From Myxococcota bacterium (GTDB taxonomy: Bacteria; Myxococcota_C; UBA6777): a stretch of 15,918 nucleotides of DNA. Below, one piece after another: positions 1 to 7,064 of the stretch (within the stretch, counting starts at the first letter, position 1; each line of letters begins with the position of its first letter). A program made the position numbers and the translations under genes. Below the pieces are notes generated by a model. The model did not search any database. It saw only the letters and a program-made list of their open reading frames with translations, and was not told the origin of the DNA. The stretch lies in assembly GCA_963169055.1 (NCBI GenBank), contig CAUJFU010000020.1, positions 1 to 15,918 of the forward strand, in the 5' to 3' direction.

Positions 1-1103
1 GAAGGAGCGGCGCGCCGAGCAAGAGACACTCTCTGCTGGCATTGATCTTCTTGCCGATGGCGGCGTGGGGGGCGCAAGCCCTGGGTTGGTGGGCTTATAG
101 CGTGCCGATCGCAGCGTTTGGCGTGATCCCTTTCGTCGAGCTGTTTTTGTCGGGTTCGACGGTGAATATGAACGAAGAAGAAGAAACCAAAGCCCTGAGC
201 AACGTGTGGTACGACGTGATGGTGTACTCGATCGTGCCGCTGCATTACGGGCTGGTGTTTTTTTATTTGTGGCGGGTGTCGAAAGGTGAGATGGGTTGGG
301 CGCATCTGATCGGTGCGACGTGGAGCGTTGGCCTTGCGTGCGGAGCCTACGGGATCAACGTCGGACACGAACTCGGCCACCGCAAAAAACTCCACGAGCA
401 ATGGATGGCGCAAGCTTTGTTGTTGACCGCGATGTATATGCACTTTTTCATCGAACACAACCGAGGGCATCACACCCGCGTCGCCACCAAAGAAGATCCT
501 GCCTCTGCTCGCTACGGTGAGATGCTTTACACTTTTTGGTTTCGCTCGATCTGGCAAGGCTTTTGGTCGGCATGGGAACTCGAAAACCATCGCCTCGAAA
601 AACGCGATCTGCCTTGGTGGAGCCTTCAAAACCAGATGATGCGCTTTCAATTGATTCAGCTGGCTTTTGTGTTGGGGATCTTCTTTGTGCTTGGTTGGCA
701 AGCGACGATTGCCTTTTTGACGGTGGCACTTGTGGGTGTCCTGCTGCTCGAAACGGTCAATTACATCGAACACTACGGCCTTGAACGCCGCATGCAAGAA
801 AACGGTCGCTACGAACGCCCTCTCCCCATCCATTCTTGGAACTCTGATCACCCGCTTGGACGCATCATCCTTTTTGAACTCACTCGTCACTCAGATCACC
901 ACGCCCACGCATCGCGACACTACCAAGTCCTCCGTCACTTCGACGAAAGCCCACAACTCCCCACAGGATACCCCGGGATGATGATCCTTGCATTATTCCC
1001 CCCGTTATGGTTTTTTGTCATGCGCCGCCACATCGAAAAGCACCGCCAACAACTGTCCGGTGCGCTTCCTGCACAGGCTTCCCCAGAAGCGATCGTGGCC
1101 TAG
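1..1103 (+). CDS. alkB: Alkane 1-monooxygenase (AlkB-type), 5' end outside window
   Basis: Integral-membrane non-heme di-iron hydroxylase that oxidises the terminal carbon of medium-chain alkanes to 1-alkanols in the inner membrane, using electrons from rubredoxin (family knowledge). All family histidine boxes are visible: HELGH at 366-380, EHNRGHH at 453-473, the NYIEHYG motif at 759-779 and RHSDHH at 885-902, with hydrophobic helices between them and near the C-terminus. The frame stays open to the left edge (first whole codon at 3, reading RSGAPSKRHSLLA before the TTG at 42), so that TTG is not the start and the gene is truncated by the window. About 366 residues are visible against roughly 400 for the family. 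No rubredoxin or rubredoxin reductase gene is present here. A TetR gene follows on the same strand 214 bp downstream. Family assignment is firm; the alkane chain-length range cannot be read. Confidence 0.95.
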   Translation, partial: RSGAPSKRHSLLALIFLPMAAWGAQALGWWAYSVPIAAFGVIPFVELFLSGSTVNMNEEEETKALSNVWYDVMVYSIVPLHYGLVFFYLWRVSKGEMGWAHLIGATWSVGLACGAYGINVGHELGHRKKLHEQWMAQALLLTAMYMHFFIEHNRGHHTRVATKEDPASARYGEMLYTFWFRSIWQGFWSAWELENHRLEKRDLPWWSLQNQMMRFQLIQLAFVLGIFFVLGWQATIAFLTVALVGVLLLETVNYIEHYGLERRMQENGRYERPLPIHSWNSDHPLGRIILFELTRHSDHHAHASRHYQVLRHFDESPQLPTGYPGMMILALFPPLWFFVMRRHIEKHRQQLSGALPAQASPEAIVA

Positions 1104-1317
1104 GGGCGTATGATCGCCACAGATCAAAGATCCCCTTTCTCTTCGCCAAAAGCCCCACAACAAACGCCGGAAACACTCTCCCACGTCTCGTGCGTTTGCC
1201 TCGATCGGCCTCAACGACACCCTGCTCGGCAAGGACTCACCGCGAAGATCTCCGATTCTCCTAAACTAGACTCTCCTGTGCTTGCCTACGCTCGCCAACC
1301 ACCAGAAAGACCCTACG

Positions 1318-1920
1318 ATGCCCAAGATTGTGGATCATGATCAACGTCGCGAAGAACTCCTGACCACCAGCTTCGCCCTGTTTGCACAGCGCGGTTATGC
1401 TGCGGTCACCATGCGCGAACTTGCCCGTGAACTCGACGTTTCCACAGGCTTGCTCTATTACTACTTCCCCAACAAAGAAGCTCTCTTTGAGCAGATGTTC
1501 ACCTTGATGTCGCGCCGCGATGTCTCCCGCGTCACCGCCGAACTCGACGCCACCATCCCCATCTCCGACAAACTCAGCATCCTCTTTAAATACCTCGCCA
1601 AAAACGAAAGCCATTTCCAAAACTTGCTCTTGATGGCGCTTGACTTTCACAGGCAAAACGTAGAACACGGAAGAGACCATGTTCTCCAAGACATTGTGAA
1701 GATCTACAGCGACGCCATCGAAGATCGACTCAACCTTCACGGCACGCATTTCGGCAGTGTGATCTTTAGCTTCCTTTGTGGGATGTTCTTCCAACGCTAC
1801 CTCGCACCCGACATTAGCTCCATCGAAGAACACCGCCTTTTGATCCAACAACTCTTGCAAGGACTGGCGTTCTCTAACCCACCACTGCCCGACGCAGTCA
1901 ACCACAAGAGACACGCATGA
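1318..1920 (+). CDS. TetR/AcrR-family transcriptional regulator (first copy)
   Basis: About 200 residues, normal for the family. The N-terminal helix-turn-helix is clear: FAQRGYAAVTMRELARELDV followed by STGLLYYYFPNKEALFEQMF. The C-terminal part is a helical ligand-binding and dimerisation domain with no family-specific match I recognise. I chose ATG 1318 because AGAAAGA lies 8 bases upstream and because the protein then begins MPKIVDHDQRRE, matching MSPKIVDKEQRRE of the second TetR in this window; a TTG at 1282 would add 12 residues without support. The stop overlaps the next start as ATGA, so the two are translationally coupled. Its position between alkB and a membrane protein makes it a candidate repressor of this block, responding perhaps to an alkane, fatty acid or related hydrophobic ligand (inference). 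Confidence 0.93.
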   Translation: MPKIVDHDQRREELLTTSFALFAQRGYAAVTMRELARELDVSTGLLYYYFPNKEALFEQMFTLMSRRDVSRVTAELDATIPISDKLSILFKYLAKNESHFQNLLLMALDFHRQNVEHGRDHVLQDIVKIYSDAIEDRLNLHGTHFGSVIFSFLCGMFFQRYLAPDISSIEEHRLLIQQLLQGLAFSNPPLPDAVNHKRHA

Positions 1921-2810
1921 ACGCACCCCAAAACAACCAGACTCCTGTACAACCCGCACAACCCAGTTTTCTTTCTCGGCTCCCTTGGATCGCAGGCAGC
2001 TTCCTTGTTGGCGCTGCGATCACCGTCGTCGTGATGATGATCTCGGGCGATGCCGGTCGTAAAAACCTCACGGATGTCGTACAAAAAGGTCTTCAGAGCG
2101 GCCTCACCGCCATCATCACCACTCTGTTTACCTACTTCCTCGTCAATCGGCACTTGCGCAAACGTGAGCGCGAATCTGACAACATCACCGTCAGCTATCT
2201 TGCCGAGATGTTCAGCCGTTTGCGCGATATCACGGGATACTACAACCCCGAAACCCTCCCCGAAGAAGAAGGCGAACTCAGCGAGATCATCGCTTGGCTG
2301 CGTGAATACGAATCGACCCCCAAAGAACGCCGCCAAAAGTCCGATCGCGCCGAACTCGAAGATCTGCTCTTCCGTTTGCGCGGCATCCCTTCCGTTCTCC
2401 AAGCCGGACAAGTCCGTATCAATTTTATCCGCGATGTCACCGCTCGCATCGAAGCCCTTCTCGGTGTCTGTAGCCCCGTCGTCGCTTCAGGCATCCCCGA
2501 CTGCATCGATCAATTGACCTACGATCTGCGCGAAGTCATCGAAGATCTCTCCTACGCCGAACGCGGATACCTCGAACTTGAGCGCATCCACCGCTACGCT
2601 GGACGACGCAACCTCCCTCAACACGAGATCGCCGATATCCTCGAACGCATCGCCGTTGGCATCACCGCCCTCTACGACGACCTCACCGAATCCTTTGCGG
2701 AATTCAAAAAAGAACCCCTCCCAAACTTCCTTGCTACACTTCCTGCCCACGCTCTCGAATCTTACAACGCCACCATCGAAGGTCTCAAAGGCGACGAAGA
2801 AGCCGCTTAA
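1917..2810 (+). CDS. Membrane protein of unknown function, coupled to TetR gene
   Basis: A 297-residue protein I do not recognise. Two hydrophobic segments at about residues 24-43 and 59-77 form a helical hairpin with a short Asp/Arg/Lys loop; the rest (80-297) is hydrophilic, rich in Glu, Arg and Leu, and looks mostly alpha-helical with possible coiled-coil stretches. No catalytic motif is evident. The start ATG overlaps the TGA of the TetR gene (1917-1920) and AAGAG lies just upstream at 1906-1910, inside the TetR gene, so co-expression with TetR is strongly implied. There is no signal peptide; the N-terminus is Gln/Pro/Asn-rich. It may anchor a cytoplasmic helical domain at the inner membrane, but its function is unknown. 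Confidence 0.85.
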   Translation: MNAPQNNQTPVQPAQPSFLSRLPWIAGSFLVGAAITVVVMMISGDAGRKNLTDVVQKGLQSGLTAIITTLFTYFLVNRHLRKRERESDNITVSYLAEMFSRLRDITGYYNPETLPEEEGELSEIIAWLREYESTPKERRQKSDRAELEDLLFRLRGIPSVLQAGQVRINFIRDVTARIEALLGVCSPVVASGIPDCIDQLTYDLREVIEDLSYAERGYLELERIHRYAGRRNLPQHEIADILERIAVGITALYDDLTESFAEFKKEPLPNFLATLPAHALESYNATIEGLKGDEEAA

Positions 2811-2831
2811 CCGCCCCATCCCCCCACAACG

Positions 2832-2860
2832 TTGACAATCTTTTTACAAACCGATGACAT
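2832..2860 (+). promoter_or_regulatory. Candidate promoter for the VWA gene
   Basis: A perfect consensus -35 TTGACA at 2832-2837 is followed after 17 bases by TGACAT (2855-2860), a weak -10 matching TATAAT at 3 of 6 positions. It lies just after the stop of the membrane-protein gene and about 95 bases before the VWA start, leaving a leader long enough to fold. Confidence 0.4.
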
Positions 2861-2904
2861 CCACCTCACCCATGACGGCGCGATCTCGGCTACCTCTGAT
2901 CGCG

Positions 2905-2943
2905 AGGAAGAACCTCTTCCTGTACAACCATCTCTCAAAGAGG
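2905..2943 (+). promoter_or_regulatory. Hairpin-forming leader with two competing stems
   Basis: AGGAAGA (2905-2911) and TCTTCCT (2915-2921) form a perfect 7-bp stem with a 3-base loop. The right arm overlaps CCTCTT (2913-2918), which can instead pair with AAGAGG (2938-2943) just before the VWA ribosome binding site. The two pairings exclude each other, so the leader could switch access to the ribosome site. The pairing is seen in the sequence; the function is inferred. Confidence 0.35.
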
Positions 2944-2949
2944 AAGGAG
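2941..2949 (+). promoter_or_regulatory. Strong ribosome binding site fixing the VWA start
   Basis: AGGAAGGAG ends 6 bases before ATG 2956. It decides the start against an earlier in-frame ATG at 2854, which would put 34 charged residues ahead of the signal peptide. Confidence 0.75.
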
Positions 2950-2955
2950 ATCACC

Positions 2956-4299
2956 ATGACCTCGCCACATCCCATGCTTCGGCTGTTTGGCTTCTTGTTC
3001 TTGGCTTGCTTGGCCTATGACGCACCGCTTCATGCCGAGCCATCGGCCCCGCCGTTGCACCTTGATATCGCCGTCAGCCACCCATACCTCCGCCCCCACA
3101 CTCACCAACGCATCTACCTCAAAGTCGGCGTCAAAGGCGGACTCCTTCCCTCCGCCAAAAAGCGCGCCCCGCTCAATCTCGCAGTTGTCATCGATCGTTC
3201 AGGTTCGATGAGCGGAGAACGCATTGCCCGCGCCAAACAAGCCGCTCGGATGCTTGTTTCGATGCTCCAACCTGACGATATCCTTGCGATCGTCACTTAC
3301 GATTCGAGCGTTCACGTCCTTGTTCCCGCCACCAAAGTGACGGACAAAGAAGATATCATCCGCAAGATCAACAGCATCCAAGCCAACGGATTTACCGCCC
3401 TGTTTGGTGGTGTCAGCAAAGGACTGGCCGAAGTCCGCAAGTTCCTCCACAAAGAGCGCGTCAATCGCGTCATCCTGCTTTCGGACGGACTCGCCAACGT
3501 CGGCCCTCGCTCTCCCAATGCCCTCGGTCGCCTCGGAGAAGCCAGCGCCAAAGAAGGTATCTCTATCACCACCATCGGCATCGGACTCGGATACAACGAA
3601 GATTTGATGACACAGCTTGCACGACGCAGCGACGGAAATCACGGATTTGCTCGCGATGCCAGCGAGCTTGATCGCATCTTTCGCGCAGAACTCGGTGATA
3701 TCACCACCGTCATCGCACAACAAGTCCAAGTCACCATCCGCTGCGCCCCCGGTATCCGACCGATTCGCGTCCTCGACCGCCCCGCCGAGATCCGTGACAA
3801 CGTCGTCTTCACCTCCTTTAACCAACTCTACAGCAACCAACACAAATATCTGCTGCTCGAAATCGAACCACCCATCGGAAATAGCGAACAACCCAAAGAT
3901 ATCGCGCACGTCGATGTCTCCTTCCTCGATATGCAAAGCCGCCAACGCACCCACACCAAGGGCCAAACCGCTTTGCGCTACACCCTTGACGAACGCACCG
4001 TCCAACAACACCTGCGCCGTGATGTCTTGATCGAAGTTCACGAAGCCCTTGGCAACGAAGCCAACCAACGCGCCGTCACCATGCGCGACAAAGGCCAGCT
4101 TGAAAACGCCCGTAAACTCTTGCTTGAAAATGCCCTGCGCCTCCAACAAATGGCCAATCGACTCGGTTCCAAACGACTCAAACGCTCCAGTGAATCGAAT
4201 ATCCAAGACGCCAAAAACCTCCAAGGCCAACAGTGGCAAAATCAACGCAAAGTCATGCGCAAACGCCAGTACCAGATCCAAAACCAAACCAACTGGTGA
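2956..4299 (+). CDS. Secreted von Willebrand factor A (VWA) domain protein
   Basis: A 447-residue exported protein. A signal peptide covers residues 1 to about 26 (hydrophobic core LRLFGFLFLACLAY, cleavage probably after LHA). The VWA domain follows with a complete metal-ion-dependent adhesion site: DRSGS with D80, S82, S84, then T147 (GFTALFGG) and D177 (LSDGLANVG), so divalent-cation-dependent ligand binding is expected. After the VWA core comes a beta-rich region (about 245-350) resembling the C-terminal part of bacterial Ca-activated-channel/YfbK-like VWA proteins, and a Gln/Arg/Asn-rich helical tail (about 355-447). No membrane anchor or sorting tag is seen, so it is probably periplasmic or released. 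It has its own candidate promoter and strong ribosome binding site. Its binding partner is unknown. Confidence 0.9.
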   Translation: MTSPHPMLRLFGFLFLACLAYDAPLHAEPSAPPLHLDIAVSHPYLRPHTHQRIYLKVGVKGGLLPSAKKRAPLNLAVVIDRSGSMSGERIARAKQAARMLVSMLQPDDILAIVTYDSSVHVLVPATKVTDKEDIIRKINSIQANGFTALFGGVSKGLAEVRKFLHKERVNRVILLSDGLANVGPRSPNALGRLGEASAKEGISITTIGIGLGYNEDLMTQLARRSDGNHGFARDASELDRIFRAELGDITTVIAQQVQVTIRCAPGIRPIRVLDRPAEIRDNVVFTSFNQLYSNQHKYLLLEIEPPIGNSEQPKDIAHVDVSFLDMQSRQRTHTKGQTALRYTLDERTVQQHLRRDVLIEVHEALGNEANQRAVTMRDKGQLENARKLLLENALRLQQMANRLGSKRLKRSSESNIQDAKNLQGQQWQNQRKVMRKRQYQIQNQTNW

Positions 4300-4322
4300 T
4301 CTCGACTCGTCGGTTTGTTTTC

Positions 4323-4339
4323 GTGGGGTTTCACCCCAC
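4323..4339 (+). terminator. Possible terminator hairpin after the VWA gene
   Basis: GTGGGGT (4323-4329) and ACCCCAC (4333-4339) form a perfect 7-bp G/C-rich stem with a 3-base loop, 24 bases after the VWA stop. There is no run of T after it, so intrinsic termination is uncertain. Confidence 0.35.
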
Positions 4340-4458
4340 ACCCCACACCCTTAGCACAGCCCCCTTGACCCCATATCGGCGAAGAAATCGGTTATTTTCC
4401 AGACGAACGACTCTGTCGCTTCAAGCGGCGCGAACACGGGGTTTTTAGCCAACCGCGT

Positions 4459-4487
4459 AACTCCTAGCAAAGAAGCACCGAGGAGTT
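4459..4487 (+). promoter_or_regulatory. Hairpin covering the kinase ribosome binding site
   Basis: AACTCCT (4459-4465) is perfectly complementary to AGGAGTT (4481-4487), with a 15-base loop. The right arm contains the AGGAG ribosome site of the kinase gene, whose ATG is at 4489. Folding would hide the site and reduce kinase translation. A chance 7-bp match to a ribosome site is not rare, so this is tentative. Confidence 0.4.
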
Positions 4488-4488
4488 T

Positions 4489-6339
4489 ATGAACCGAACA
4501 CGCACACTCGCCTTGCTTGCCTTGATCTTGCTTCCGCTGCTTTTGCTCGGATGGCTCGGGCTGCGCGTCGGTTATGAAGACCAAACCCGCCACCAACAAG
4601 ACATCTACAACCTCCTACGCGCCCGCCTTGAAGACCATAAAGAGCGCATCCAACAAGCCACCCTCCGCGTCGAACGACAACTCCTCCACATCCTCGATAC
4701 GTGGGACGGACAACACACCACCCTCTTCCAATGGCAACGCAACCTCCCGCTGGTTCGCCAATGTTTCTGGCTCGATCAAGAAGCCCGACTCCGCTATCCC
4801 TCTCCCCTCCGACCCCAAACCCCTCAAGAACGCGACTTCCTCGACCGCACCCGCACTCTCTGGGCAGGAACGGCTGTTCTTCAACCGCCTAACTCTCCCG
4901 AAGATCCGCCCACACAATCCACCGCACCACACAACCGCTCAGCGAATCGAAACCAGAAGATCCCTCAAACATCAGCGAAACATCCCTATACATCGGCAAA
5001 TCGATCTCAAGCTTCAAATCGAGTTCAAGCTTCAAATCCATTTCAAGCCCCAAACACAAGCATCGCGCAAACATCGGCAAAAAATCCCGATACATCGGCG
5101 TATCAAGCTCGGCCCCCAAACAACAACGATGCGCAAACACAAACCTATCCGACGAAGCGGCCCTCCAACCAAGGCGACAGTTTGCAGATGTTAGCGCGTA
5201 CCCATCGCCACGGCTGGCTGGTTTGGTACTGGGCAGAAGGCTTGCATCTGTTGTTTTGGAAACGCACGCCACAACAAGAGATCGTGGGCGTAGAAGTCGA
5301 TCGCGTGGTGCTGTTGTCCAACCTCACCGCACAACTGCCCGATAACACACGCACCCAAGGCCACCAAACAGGAAGGATGATGTTGTTGGATGGGCGCGGA
5401 AACATCGTATACCAGTGGGGAAAAGGCATCGCAGCTTACAAGAAACGTCCGCTTGTACAGATCCCTTTGTCCTATCCGCTACATTCGTGGAGCCTCGCCT
5501 ACAATGGCCCTGAAGCCACGCAGATCCAAGCCGCCACAGGGCGCTACCTCTATGGCGTACTACTCCAATGGTTGGCCGTCGCCGTATTGCTCGTTCTGCT
5601 CGGGCTTTACGTCTTTGTTGAGTGGTCTCGTGATACCCGCGAGGCCGCACAGCGCGTCAGCTTTGTCACGCAAGTCTCCCATGAACTCAAAACCCCCCTC
5701 ACCAACATCCGCCTCTACGCCGAACTCCTCGAAAACCGCGTCCCCAAAGAAGATCCCCGCGCACAACGGCACATTCGCGTCATCGTCGAAGAAAGCCAAC
5801 GCCTCTCCCGCCTGATCCACAACATCCTCACTTTTTCCCGACAACAGAGACAAAAACACTCGCTTCACCCCACCTCTTGCGATCCAAACGCGATCCTTCA
5901 ACGCACCCTTGAACAATTCGCCCCAACCTTCGCCACCAAAAACATCGTCATCGAAACCGAAACCTCCGATGCCCCGTTCGTGTTCGCAGATCCCGATGCC
6001 ATCGAACAGATCCTTGGGAATCTACTCAACAACGTTGAAAAATACGCAGCCGAGGGCGAATGGCTCGGGATCCGCTTTGTAAAAGAGGCTCCCGAATTTC
6101 TCCGCATCGAGATCCAAGACAACGGCCCCGGCATCCCCGCAACGTTTCGTGAACACATCTTCCATCCCTTTTTCCGCCTGAGCGGAAAGTTATCGGATGG
6201 TGTGACAGGCACAGGGATCGGCCTCACCATCGCCCGCGAACTTGCCCGACAGATGGGCGGCGACCTCCGTCTTCTCCCACGCCAACAAGGTGCCTGCTTT
6301 GCACTCCTCCTCCCCACCCACCAAGAGGCCGACACATGA
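4489..6339 (+). CDS. Membrane sensor histidine kinase
   Basis: A 616-residue two-component sensor kinase. Transmembrane helix 1 spans about residues 7-25, an extracytoplasmic sensor region 28-352, and helix 2 about 357-379. The HisKA dimerisation domain has the phospho-acceptor H398 in SHELKTP. The catalytic ATPase domain shows the N box (N514, N515 in LLNNVEKYA), the G1 box DNGPGIP (544-550) and the G2 box GTGIGL (574-579). There is no clear HAMP domain; helix 2 leads almost directly into HisKA. Residues about 160-206 are a Gln/Asn/Ser/Pro-rich insert coded by short DNA repeats. The start follows AGGAG at 4481-4485. The stop overlaps the response regulator start as ATGA, so the two form a cognate pair. 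The ligand is unknown; the sensor region matches no fold I recognise. Confidence 0.95.
   Translation: MNRTRTLALLALILLPLLLLGWLGLRVGYEDQTRHQQDIYNLLRARLEDHKERIQQATLRVERQLLHILDTWDGQHTTLFQWQRNLPLVRQCFWLDQEARLRYPSPLRPQTPQERDFLDRTRTLWAGTAVLQPPNSPEDPPTQSTAPHNRSANRNQKIPQTSAKHPYTSANRSQASNRVQASNPFQAPNTSIAQTSAKNPDTSAYQARPPNNNDAQTQTYPTKRPSNQGDSLQMLARTHRHGWLVWYWAEGLHLLFWKRTPQQEIVGVEVDRVVLLSNLTAQLPDNTRTQGHQTGRMMLLDGRGNIVYQWGKGIAAYKKRPLVQIPLSYPLHSWSLAYNGPEATQIQAATGRYLYGVLLQWLAVAVLLVLLGLYVFVEWSRDTREAAQRVSFVTQVSHELKTPLTNIRLYAELLENRVPKEDPRAQRHIRVIVEESQRLSRLIHNILTFSRQQRQKHSLHPTSCDPNAILQRTLEQFAPTFATKNIVIETETSDAPFVFADPDAIEQILGNLLNNVEKYAAEGEWLGIRFVKEAPEFLRIEIQDNGPGIPATFREHIFHPFFRLSGKLSDGVTGTGIGLTIARELARQMGGDLRLLPRQQGACFALLLPTHQEADT
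4966..5104 (+). repeat. Two 37-bp direct repeats flanking three 18-bp tandem repeats
   Basis: Inside the kinase sensor region, 4966-5002 and 5068-5104 are 37-bp direct copies with 6 mismatches. Between them, 18-bp units begin at 5007, 5025 and 5043, coding SQASNR, VQASNP and FQAPNT. All periods keep the reading frame. The 37-bp copies code for TSAKHPYTSAN and TSAKNPDTSAY. This looks like slippage-driven expansion of a disordered linker. Confidence 0.8.
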
Positions 6340-7034
6340 AGATCCTGATCGCCGAAGATGATCCCCATATCCGCGCAGGGATCGTCGAACTTCTCGAAGA
6401 AGAAGGTTACACACTTGTCGAAGCTCGCGATGGACAAGACGCCATCGAGGCATTCCAACGCCATGCTCCCGATCTCGTCATCCTCGATATCATGATGCCC
6501 CGTCACAACGGCTACGATGTGTGCCGTACCATCCGAAAAAACAACGCACACACGCCCGTCCTGTTTTTAAGCGCAAAGGCCGAAGAGATCGACAAAGTCA
6601 TCGGCCTCGAATTGGGGGCCGACGACTACATCGCCAAACCCTTCGGAACCAAGGAACTGATCGCTCGTATCCGCGCTCTCTTTCGTCGCATCCAAGAACC
6701 CGCCCCCACCAAAATCACTTCGCCGATCTCTGCAACCCCCTTCACGATGCACGATCTTCATATCTTTCCTGCCGAACTACGAGCACGACGGCACACACAA
6801 GAAATCGAGATCAGCCCACGCGATCTCCATATCCTTCTGCTTTTGCACCAACAACAAGGAAAAGTCGTCGACCGCAACACCCTCTTCGATATCTGTTGGG
6901 GCATGGACTACACCCCCAACAGCCGCACTCTCGATCAACACATCTCCCAATTGCGCAAAAAAATTGAAACCGATCCCCGATCCCCCTCCATTATCCGCAC
7001 CGTCCACGGTGTCGGATATCGTTATGACCCCTAA
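6336..7034 (+). CDS. OmpR/PhoB-family response regulator
   Basis: A 232-residue transcriptional response regulator. The receiver domain (residues 1-120) has the acidic pair D8-D9, phospho-acceptor D51 in ILDIMMP, switch residue S79 and conserved K101 in KPFG. A linker of about 20 residues leads to a winged-helix DNA-binding domain (about 135-232) with the typical ending SRTLDQHISQLRKKIE and RTVHGVGYRY. The start overlaps the kinase stop (ATGA), with AAGAGG at 6323-6328. It should be phosphorylated by the upstream kinase and bind direct-repeat DNA sites. Its targets are unknown; no obvious binding-site repeats are seen in its own leader. Confidence 0.96.
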   Translation: MKILIAEDDPHIRAGIVELLEEEGYTLVEARDGQDAIEAFQRHAPDLVILDIMMPRHNGYDVCRTIRKNNAHTPVLFLSAKAEEIDKVIGLELGADDYIAKPFGTKELIARIRALFRRIQEPAPTKITSPISATPFTMHDLHIFPAELRARRHTQEIEISPRDLHILLLLHQQQGKVVDRNTLFDICWGMDYTPNSRTLDQHISQLRKKIETDPRSPSIIRTVHGVGYRYDP

Positions 7035-7064
7035 CGCCTGTGCCTCCCCCAAATGGCGAACGCC

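Noticed and set aside
42-44. TTG 42 as the start of the alkane hydroxylase
   Set aside because: The frame is open upstream to the window edge and reads like ordinary coding sequence, so the true start is outside.
1095-1120. Terminator hairpin after alkB (GTGGC/GCCAC)
   Set aside because: Only 5 bp, a 16-base loop and no T run; the left arm is still in the coding sequence.
1261-1959. Minus-strand frame of 232 codons opposite the first TetR
   Set aside because: Shadow of the TetR gene; composition is unnatural for a protein and no ribosome site is seen.
3199-4341. Long minus-strand frame of 380 codons opposite the VWA gene
   Set aside because: It mirrors the codon bias of the VWA gene, has no recognisable domain, and the plus strand carries a signal peptide, ribosome site and intact MIDAS.
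4365-4393. TTGACC as -35 box of a kinase promoter
   Set aside because: No acceptable -10 sequence at 16-18 bases; the nearest TTATTT is 21 bases away.
7035-7064. Two-way terminator in the 30-bp gap between the response regulator and the convergent membrane protein
   Set aside because: I could find no stem of useful length or T run in the gap.
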